Positions 44,051 to 49,209 of a DNA stretch of 49,209 bases are shown one piece after another (the stretch's first letter is position 1; every line of letters starts with the position of its first letter). A model generated the notes under the pieces. The model saw nothing but the letters and a program-made list of their open reading frames with translations. It searched no databases and was not told the origin of the DNA. The stretch spans positions 1 to 49,209 of the forward strand of contig JAILPA010000046.1 of assembly GCA_024690505.1 (NCBI GenBank), read 5' to 3'. Source of the stretch: Prevotella sp. (GTDB taxonomy: Bacteria > Bacteroidota > Bacteroidia > Bacteroidales > Bacteroidaceae). A program made the translations under genes and the position numbers.

Positions 44051-44929
44051 TTACAGATCGTTGTAGTTGGCTATCTGGAAGGTCGATGTCTTCATGTCGC
44101 CTGTCTGGTAGCCTCGCTTCAGCCAGCGCTTACGCTGCTCACTGGTGCCGTGGGTGAACGATTCGGGCTGAACGCGCCCCTGAGCCCGTTTCTGCAACCA
44201 GTCATCGCCGATGGCATGGGCCAGTTCAAGGGCTTTCTCAATATCCTGATCAGTAAGCGATTTCCACTGTTGATTCTCGTAGTGGGCCCACACACCAGCG
44301 TAGTAGTCGGCCAGCAACTCTAAGCGAACACTGATTTTGTTTGCCTCGGCCTTGCTGACACGGTTCATATCGGAGTGGGCTTTATTCAGCGAGCCAGTGA
44401 GATACTCCACGTGATGGCCTATCTCGTGGGCTATGACGTAGGCATAGGCGAAGTTGCTGCCCTCTACGCCGAGCTGGCGTTTCATCTCAAGGAAGAACGA
44501 CATGTCAATATAGAGTTTCTGGTCACCCGAACAATAGAAGGGGCCTACAGCTGCCGTCGCATTGCCACAGGCCGAGGAAACACTGCCGGAAAAGAACACC
44601 AGAGTGGGCTTCTTGTAAGTACCGAGTCCGTACTCACGGAACACCTTGTCCCACACGTCCTCAGTGCTGCCCAGTATCTGCTCGCACACCTCCTTCAACG
44701 CCTCTTCCTCGGGGGTGGGTTTGTACTCAGTGGTCTGCGCAGAACCGCCACCGCCGGTCACGGCACCTATCACCTGGCCTAAATCCACGTTACCACCGTT
44801 ACCGCTAAAGAGGGCCATGATGATACCTATAATTACTGCACCGATACCACCACCGGCCGCCATCGTAGCGCCGCTCATACCGCGACGATCTTCCACATTA
44901 GTGCTTTTCCTTCTGCCTCGTAAGTCCAT
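44051..44929 (-). CDS. Neutral zinc metallopeptidase (YpfJ-like)
   Basis: The 292-residue protein has a short polar N-terminus (MDLRGRRKSTNVEDRRGMSG), one membrane segment (about 22-42, GGGIGAVIIGIIMALFSG), a Gly-rich linker, and a metallopeptidase domain with HEIGHHVEYL (about 168), the catalytic zinc-binding site. Later YAGVWAHYENQQW and SFTHGTSEQRKRWLKRGYQT match the YpfJ/KPN_02809 family. It is membrane-anchored, with the catalytic domain probably in the periplasm. Function in the cell is unknown. A -7 box lies upstream at 44972-44979. Confidence 0.88.
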   Translation of the reverse strand: MDLRGRRKSTNVEDRRGMSGATMAAGGGIGAVIIGIIMALFSGNGGNVDLGQVIGAVTGGGGSAQTTEYKPTPEEEALKEVCEQILGSTEDVWDKVFREYGLGTYKKPTLVFFSGSVSSACGNATAAVGPFYCSGDQKLYIDMSFFLEMKRQLGVEGSNFAYAYVIAHEIGHHVEYLTGSLNKAHSDMNRVSKAEANKISVRLELLADYYAGVWAHYENQQWKSLTDQDIEKALELAHAIGDDWLQKRAQGRVQPESFTHGTSEQRKRWLKRGYQTGDMKTSTFQIANYNDL

Positions 44930-44971
44930 ATTTGTAATCGCTTAGTTGATTATTGTTTGTAGATAACGATG

Positions 44972-44979
44972 CAAAGTTA
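44972..44979 (-). promoter_or_regulatory. -7 box of the metallopeptidase-thiE-prs unit
   Basis: TAACTTTG on the minus strand, 42 nt before the ATG at 44929. A TTTG further upstream is 22 nt away, slightly long for the -33 box. Confidence 0.55.
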
Positions 44980-45072
44980 AGGAAAATAATTGAAATAGAG
45001 ACAAAAAAAGCAGAAAAAGATAAGGAAAAAAGGTGCAATGTTGATTCTTTTCTACTTTAGCACACGAAGAAT

Positions 45073-45107
45073 CAGCCCCAGCAAACTGTCATAGCTTACT
45101 GGGGCTG
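45073..45107 (-). terminator. Hairpin downstream of uxaB
   Basis: CAGCCCCAG and CTGGGGCTG form a perfect 9-bp stem with a 17-nt loop. On the minus strand it is followed by ATTCTT. It lies 24 nt after the uxaB stop and is a likely terminator, though the U-tract is short. Confidence 0.55.
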
Positions 45108-45131
45108 AACAAGATATCAGTTGGCGAGGAA

Positions 45132-46571
45132 CTACAAGATTGTCTTGACAGCCTCGAGCATACCTACTTCCTGGATGAGATCCAGATACTGCTTCACGAG
45201 AGCATTGAGCCCCTTCACCTTGTTCAGATCCTCCTGCCAGATGAATTCTGCTGCCAGTACGCCATCGGCCACCTTCTGTGTGTCGGCTGTTGCCCACAGC
45301 TTCTGCAGCAGTTCAATAATCTTCGGATCGTCGTTGGGCGTAATCTCTGCGCCATCAGTACGTTTGCCACCCTTGTAGTAGGTGATGATGGCAGCCAGGC
45401 CGAACACAAGACCCTTAGGCAGTTCACCTTTGCGCTCAAGATAAGTCTTGACACCGGGAAGGTCGCGAGCCTGGAACTTCGGGAACGAATTGAGCATGAT
45501 GCTCGTTACCTGATGGTCGACGAACGGGTTGTCGAAGCGCTCCAGCACATCGCCGGCAAACTTCTCGAGCTCCTCCATCGGGAGGTCAAGCGTCTGCATA
45601 AGCTCCTCGAACTGCACCTTGTGGATATACTTGCCAATGACTTCGTGCTGGCAGGCATCGCGAACGATGTTCACGCCACTGAGATAAGCCACGGGGCTAA
45701 GCACCGTGTGAGGACCGTTGAGCAGAGTAACCTTACGCTTGTGATAGGGCTCCTCGCTGGGCACGAACAGCACGTGCAGGCCAGCCTTGTCGGCAGGAAA
45801 CTCGTTGGCCACTTCTTTCGGAGCCTCGATGACCCATAAGTGGAAGTTCTCGGCCTGAACCACGAGGTTGTCGCGATAGCCAATCTTCTCCTGAATCTGA
45901 GCAATCTCCTTGCGGGGGAAACCCGGAACGATACGGTCGACAAGGGTAGCATAAACGCCACAAGAGTTCTCGAACCACTGACGGAAGCCCTCGGGCAGTT
46001 CCCACAGGTCGATATACTTGCGGATGCAGTCCTTCAGAACGTGACCGTTGAGGAATATCAGCTCACAAGGGAAGATGATGAGGCCCTTGGTGGGATCGCC
46101 GTTGAAAGTCTGGTAGCGACGATAGAGCAGCTGCACCAGTTTGCCTGGATATGACGATGCAGGTTTGTCGTCAATCTTGCAGGCGGGATCGAAGGCAATA
46201 CCTGCCTCCGTGGTATTCGATATGACAAAACGAATCTCAGGCTGGTCAGCCAAAGCCATGAAGGCATCGTTCTGAGAATAGGGATTCAGACAGCGGCTGA
46301 TGACGTCGATACGCTCAAGCGTGTTAACAGGCTTGCCATTCTCACGGCCCTGAAGGTTCACATGGTACAGGCAATCCTGACCATTGAGCCACTCAACCAT
46401 ACCCTGTGCCAGGGGCTGGACGACAACCACCGACCCGTTGAAATTGGTCTTCTGATCCATGTTCCAGATAATCCAATCTACGAACGCACGGAGGAAATTA
46501 CCCTCACCGAACTGGATGACCTTCTCGGGCATCACACTCTTAGGAGCAAAATGTTTGTTTAATGGTTTCAT
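45132..46571 (-). CDS. uxaB: Tagaturonate reductase (altronate oxidoreductase)
   Basis: UxaB reduces D-tagaturonate to D-altronate with NADH in galacturonate breakdown. The 479-residue protein belongs to the long-chain mannitol dehydrogenase family: the N-terminal NAD-binding VIQFGEGNFLRAFVDWIIW, LIIFPCELIFLNGHVLKDCI, DRIVPGFPRKEI, and the catalytic KVTLLNGPHTVLSPVAYLSG with the lysine and asparagine of this family. An upstream in-frame codon at 46670 starts upstream of the promoter at 46641-46671, so ATG 46571 is used. No uxaA or uxaC is adjacent. It is divergent from lpxC-fabZ. Confidence 0.9.
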   Translation of the reverse strand: MKPLNKHFAPKSVMPEKVIQFGEGNFLRAFVDWIIWNMDQKTNFNGSVVVVQPLAQGMVEWLNGQDCLYHVNLQGRENGKPVNTLERIDVISRCLNPYSQNDAFMALADQPEIRFVISNTTEAGIAFDPACKIDDKPASSYPGKLVQLLYRRYQTFNGDPTKGLIIFPCELIFLNGHVLKDCIRKYIDLWELPEGFRQWFENSCGVYATLVDRIVPGFPRKEIAQIQEKIGYRDNLVVQAENFHLWVIEAPKEVANEFPADKAGLHVLFVPSEEPYHKRKVTLLNGPHTVLSPVAYLSGVNIVRDACQHEVIGKYIHKVQFEELMQTLDLPMEELEKFAGDVLERFDNPFVDHQVTSIMLNSFPKFQARDLPGVKTYLERKGELPKGLVFGLAAIITYYKGGKRTDGAEITPNDDPKIIELLQKLWATADTQKVADGVLAAEFIWQEDLNKVKGLNALVKQYLDLIQEVGMLEAVKTIL

Positions 46572-46640
46572 TACTTTGATGTTTAATTTGTTGTAGATAT
46601 GTTTATTGTTTGCTTCTCTTAGTCGTCTTCCAACAATTTG

Positions 46641-46671
46641 CAAAGGTAGCACAAATTTCTGGTAGTGCAAA
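46641..46671 (-). promoter_or_regulatory. Promoter of uxaB
   Basis: Minus strand: TTTG (46668-46671), 19-nt spacer, TACCTTTG (46641-46648), 70 nt before the ATG at 46571. A strong consensus match. Confidence 0.8.
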
Positions 46672-46803
46672 GCAATTCCACAAAAAAGGTTTTGGTGTTA
46701 GTACCTTTTAACATTCAACTTCCATACACAAGATTGATACCTTCAAGACATTAAAAAAATAGAAAATATACGCCACTTGACCATGCAATTCAAATAAATT
46801 ATG

Positions 46804-46811
46804 TATCTTTG
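46804..46811 (+). promoter_or_regulatory. -7 box of lpxC-fabZ
   Basis: TATCTTTG, 33 nt before the ATG at 46845. A TTGA sits 23 nt upstream, too far for a good -33 box. Confidence 0.6.
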
Positions 46812-46844
46812 CAAACGTAATAGCAAACATAACACAAATAAAGT

Positions 46845-48227
46845 ATGAAACAAAAGACTCTGAAAGGCAGCTTCTCGCTCTGCGGGAAGGGCCTGCACAC
46901 AGGTTTGAGCCTCACCGTGACGTTCAATCCAGCCCCAGAGAATCATGGTTATAAAATTCAACGCATCGACCTGGAGGACATGCCCATCATAGATGCCGTT
47001 GCTGAGAACGTGGTCGACACTCAGCGTGGCACAGTACTCGGACGCGGCGAGGTTCGTGTGTCTACCGTTGAGCACGGTCTGTCGGCGCTCTACGCATTGG
47101 GGGTGGACAACTGTCTCATCCAGGTGAACGGCCCCGAGTTTCCTATACTCGACGGGTCGGCAATCAAATACGTAGAGAAGATCAACGAGATAGGCATTGA
47201 AGAGCAGGCTGCCCCAAAGGACTACTACGTCATTCGCAAAAAGATTGAAGTAAAGGACGATGAGACAGGATCCTGCATCACCATTCTACCCGACGATGAA
47301 TTCTCGCTGACCACCATGTGTTCATTCGAGTCAAAGTTCATCAACAGCCAGTTTGCCACACTCGACGACATTCATAAATATGCAGAGGAGATAGCCCCCG
47401 CCCGAACCTTCGTCTTCGTGCGCGATTTGGAGCCACTACTTCAGGCAAACCTCATCAAGGGCGGCGACCTTGACAATGCGATCGTCATCTACGAACGCCA
47501 GACTACTCAGGAACGGCTCAACATGCTCGCCGATATGTTGCACGTCGAGCACCGCAATGCCACCGACCTTGGCTACGTACAGCACAAGCCCCTAGTGTGG
47601 GAGAACGAATGTACACGCCACAAGTTGCTTGATGTAATCGGTGACATGGCACTCATCGGCAAACCCATCAAAGGACGCATCGTAGCCACGCGCCCAGGCC
47701 ATACAATAAATAATAGGTTCGCGCGTGAATTACGCAAGGAAATCCGCAAGCACGAGATCCAGGCTCCGTTCTACGACCCCAACGACACGCCAGTAATGGA
47801 TGTGAACCGCATCCGCGAACTCCTACCCCACCGCTATCCCATGCAGTTGGTAGACAAAGTCATTGAGATTGGCCCCACAAGTATTGTTGGCGTGAAGAAC
47901 ATCACTGCCAATGAGCCATTCTTCACAGGACACTTCCCACAAGAGCCCGTTATGCCCGGCGTACTTCAGATTGAGGCAATGGCACAAGTGGGTGGACTCT
48001 TGGTACTGAATAGCGTGGAAGAGCCCGAGCGCTGGAGCACATACTTCATGAAGATTGACGGTGTAAAATTCCGCCAAAAGGTTGTACCCGGCGACACGCT
48101 GCTCTTCAAGGTGGAGTTGTTGGCTCCACTTCGTCACGGCATCTCAACCATGCGCGGCTATGTCTTCGTAGGCGACCATATCGTCAGCGAGGCAACCTTC
48201 ACGGCACAAATAGTGAAGAACAAATAG
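46845..48227 (+). CDS. lpxC/fabZ: Bifunctional LpxC / FabZ fusion
   Basis: LpxC removes the acetyl group of UDP-3-O-acyl-GlcNAc, committing lipid A synthesis. FabZ dehydrates 3-hydroxyacyl-ACP in fatty acid synthesis. Both are fused in this 460-residue protein. The LpxC part (1-305) has GKGLHTGLSLTVTF, the zinc ligand STVEHGLSALYALG and later HKLLDVIGDMALIG with the zinc-binding His/Asp. The FabZ part (about 310-460) has LLPHRYPMQLVDKVIEI with the active-site His, and GHFPQEPVMPGVLQIEAMAQ with the catalytic Glu. The fusion is a known Bacteroidetes trait and supports the host assignment. It balances lipid A and phospholipid supply in one polypeptide. Confidence 0.96.
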   Translation: MKQKTLKGSFSLCGKGLHTGLSLTVTFNPAPENHGYKIQRIDLEDMPIIDAVAENVVDTQRGTVLGRGEVRVSTVEHGLSALYALGVDNCLIQVNGPEFPILDGSAIKYVEKINEIGIEEQAAPKDYYVIRKKIEVKDDETGSCITILPDDEFSLTTMCSFESKFINSQFATLDDIHKYAEEIAPARTFVFVRDLEPLLQANLIKGGDLDNAIVIYERQTTQERLNMLADMLHVEHRNATDLGYVQHKPLVWENECTRHKLLDVIGDMALIGKPIKGRIVATRPGHTINNRFARELRKEIRKHEIQAPFYDPNDTPVMDVNRIRELLPHRYPMQLVDKVIEIGPTSIVGVKNITANEPFFTGHFPQEPVMPGVLQIEAMAQVGGLLVLNSVEEPERWSTYFMKIDGVKFRQKVVPGDTLLFKVELLAPLRHGISTMRGYVFVGDHIVSEATFTAQIVKNK

Positions 48228-48347
48228 ACAAGCTCCTCTTGCCGATTGGTATTCGTGAGATTTTGAAGTCTAAAACCAGCCATCAATGATTGGCAAAGCC
48301 ATCATAATCTTCCGAAAACAAAAAAAGGAAAAAAAATGCGGAAAAAG

Positions 48348-48379
48348 TTTGGCCGTTTCAAAAAAACTCCGTACCTTTG
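48348..48379 (+). promoter_or_regulatory. Promoter of tRNA-Lys
   Basis: TTTG (48348-48351), a 20-nt spacer, and TACCTTTG (48372-48379), 44 nt before the tRNA. Full Bacteroidetes consensus. Confidence 0.8.
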
Positions 48380-48423
48380 CACCCGCAATTCAGCAAGAGT
48401 GTTGAACAAATAAGAAAAGTGTT

Positions 48424-48496
48424 GCACCCGTAGCTCAGTTGGTAGAGCACCTGACTCTTAATCAGGGTGTCCAGGGTTCGAGCCCCTGCGGGTGTA
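48424..48496 (+). tRNA. tRNA-Lys (anticodon CTT)
   Basis: A 73-nt cloverleaf: acceptor GCACCCG with CGGGTGT (G1-U72 wobble), D arm GCTC/GAGC, anticodon stem CCTGA/TCAGG with loop CTCTTAA (anticodon CTT), T arm CAGGG/CCCTG with TTCGAGC, discriminator A. CCA is not encoded. It stands alone with its own promoter. The DNA after it lacks an integrase. Confidence 0.95.
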
Positions 48497-48726
48497 CAAA
48501 GCTAAAAGATCGACGAACTAACCAAGTCCGCCGATTTTGCTTTTAATAGCGGCATATAATCCGCTAACTAACTAATTTTCCGACAGTTCAGTTGCGTAAA
48601 TTTATTGTTGAACAACGCAGTCCATTTGGAAGTACGTGGAACTGATTGGAAATACTTGGAACATTTTGTGTTACCAAATGTGTTACCGCCTCCAAGAAAT
48701 GTGTTATGCCATCATTTTGTAAAATC

Positions 48727-48823
48727 GGGTCACCTGCATAACCATGTGTGAGCGTACACTACAACCATGATGTTCAGACTGCTCAAGATCTTTGATTAAT
48801 CCACACGGTTATGCAGGTGACCC
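48727..48823. repeat. 22-bp inverted repeat downstream of tRNA-Lys
   Basis: GGGTCACCTGCATAACCATGTG (split as GGGTCACCTGCATAACC and ATGTG, 48727-48748) is complemented, with one mismatch, by 48802-48823. The 53-nt spacer has no gene. It may be an RNA hairpin or the remnant of a mobile element end. Nearby 48660-48690 has a short direct repeat (TGTGTTACC twice). Confidence 0.65.
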
Positions 48824-48884
48824 CATCTTGGCCCGCTTTTTGCTTTTTTTCGGACGAAATGGACAATGATTGAAAAAGATTTTG

Positions 48885-48892
48885 TAACTTTG
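48885..48892 (+). promoter_or_regulatory. -7 box of a putative non-coding transcript
   Basis: TAACTTTG fits the -7 consensus on the plus strand. No protein-coding gene follows it on that strand, but a strongly paired region does (48935-49108). Confidence 0.5.
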
Positions 48893-48898
48893 CACCTG

Positions 48899-49115
48899 TT
48901 ATAACATTTTAAACCAGAACTATCATGCCCCATTGCCCCCTGACATATAGCTCTGCCGCTGCCCGGACGAGGACGCCGGGCGGAGGCAATGTGAGCAGGG
49001 CGAAAAAATACTCCCCCCATCTTCCCTGCATAAATTTCACCCTATATGCACCATGGTGCGGAACCTGTACTGCCCGTTCCAGCCTCATGAAAAATGGTTG
49101 GGACGGGCTGTCTTT
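48899..49115 (+). ncRNA. Candidate structured RNA
   Basis: Downstream of the -7 box, four nested helices can form: 48935-48938 with 48998-49001, GCTC 48950-48953 with GAGC 48993-48996, TGCC 48954-48957 with GGCA 48985-48988, and GCCCGG 48961-48966 with CCGGGC 48976-48981 around a nine-base loop. A second hairpin, 49072-49084 with 49096-49108, pairs over 13 bp with two wobbles and is followed by TGTCTTTAC, so it could end the transcript. No frame here looks like a real protein. The family is not recognised, and it could also be a leader region or chance pairing in GC-rich DNA. Confidence 0.4.
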
Positions 49116-49125
49116 ACATAATACA

Positions 49126-49209
49126 TCATCTATCATAGTATTCACTGTTCAGGTGTCCGCGCTCGCAGGTCTTCAGCTCGGGCAGCATGGTGTAGGTCAT
49201 GTCCACATA
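49126..49209 (-). CDS. C-terminal end of an unknown protein, cut by the window edge
   Basis: The frame entering from the window edge on the minus strand encodes 27 residues, ...TYTMLPELKTCERGHLNSE, and ends with TGA at 49126-49128. Codon choice (GAC, CTG, AAG, GAG, ACC) matches the other genes here. The fragment is too short to identify. A strong hairpin (49072-49108) follows the stop and could be its terminator. Confidence 0.4.
   Translation of the reverse strand, partial: YVDMTYTMLPELKTCERGHLNSEYYDR

Noticed and set aside
48796..49145. Two minus-strand frames of 74 and 78 codons near the window end
   Set aside because: They cover the paired GC-rich region and overlap each other in different frames. 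One runs over the C-terminal coding fragment. No plausible domain is present.
48497..49209. Search for an integrase next to tRNA-Lys
   Set aside because: No frame with tyrosine or serine recombinase motifs was found in the remaining 700 nt, so a mobile island at this tRNA is not supported within the window.

Overview
This window reads as a chromosomal segment of a Bacteroidales bacterium, most likely Prevotella or a close relative. The evidence is lineage-typical content: a fused LpxC-FabZ enzyme, a DUF4270 lipoprotein beside a half-length glycogen-synthase-like protein and panC-panD, a T9SS-type C-terminal domain on a secreted pectate lyase, and repeated promoter elements of the Bacteroidetes type (TTTG, 19-20 nt, TAnnTTTG) in place of sigma-70 boxes. 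Genes are closely packed with many ATGA overlaps.

Layout. 1-160 is an odd G/T-only tract plus a degenerate repeat. 167-4098 (minus) is a grpE-dnaJ-folC-VTC run, followed by an ABC-F ATPase (minus) and an ADP-ribosylglycohydrolase (plus). nadE lies at 6865-8868 (minus). 8909-19026 is a nine-gene co-directional minus-strand block: three zinc-ribbon proteins (one with WG repeats), a C39-like cysteine peptidase, a membrane-anchored dynamin-like GTPase, an Hsp70 ATPase domain fused to a zinc ribbon, a second dynamin-like GTPase, a divergent GrpE-like protein and another zinc-ribbon protein. This block is the main candidate for a poorly described system. 19745-27281 holds a large secreted pectate-lyase-like protein, trmO, a TPR sensor kinase, a secreted metallo-beta-lactamase-fold protein and an SDR pseudogene. 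This segment is bracketed by two inverted copies of a repeat of about 260 bp. 27986-31055 has a macro-like small protein, a histidine phosphatase and an FtsZ-family gene with an unknown partner. 31158-36832 is housekeeping (BadF-type kinase, prmC, recX, ComF, pyrE, SRPBCC, argH). 36850-37988 encodes a periplasmic TonB-C protein and a Cys4 lipoprotein. 38204-42041 is the DUF4270/GlgA-like/panC-panD locus. 42464-44929 is prs, a ThiE-like gene and a zinc metallopeptidase. 45132-48227 has uxaB and lpxC-fabZ as a divergent pair. The window ends with tRNA-Lys(CTT) and about 700 nt without a clear gene, which nevertheless contains a promoter and strongly paired segments that suggest a structured RNA.

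How the genes fit together. DnaJ and canonical GrpE serve the housekeeping DnaK, which is not in this window. The 8.9-19 kb block carries its own Hsp70 ATPase and its own GrpE-like exchange factor, physically joined to two large GTPases, a peptidase and several likely metal-binding adaptor proteins. The inference is a chaperone-assisted membrane remodelling, stress or defence module. The pectate lyase (19.7 kb) and tagaturonate reductase (45 kb) both belong to pectin/galacturonate use but are not linked. The dispersed repeats make the intergenic DNA here unusually structured. No CRISPR array, transposase or integrase was seen.
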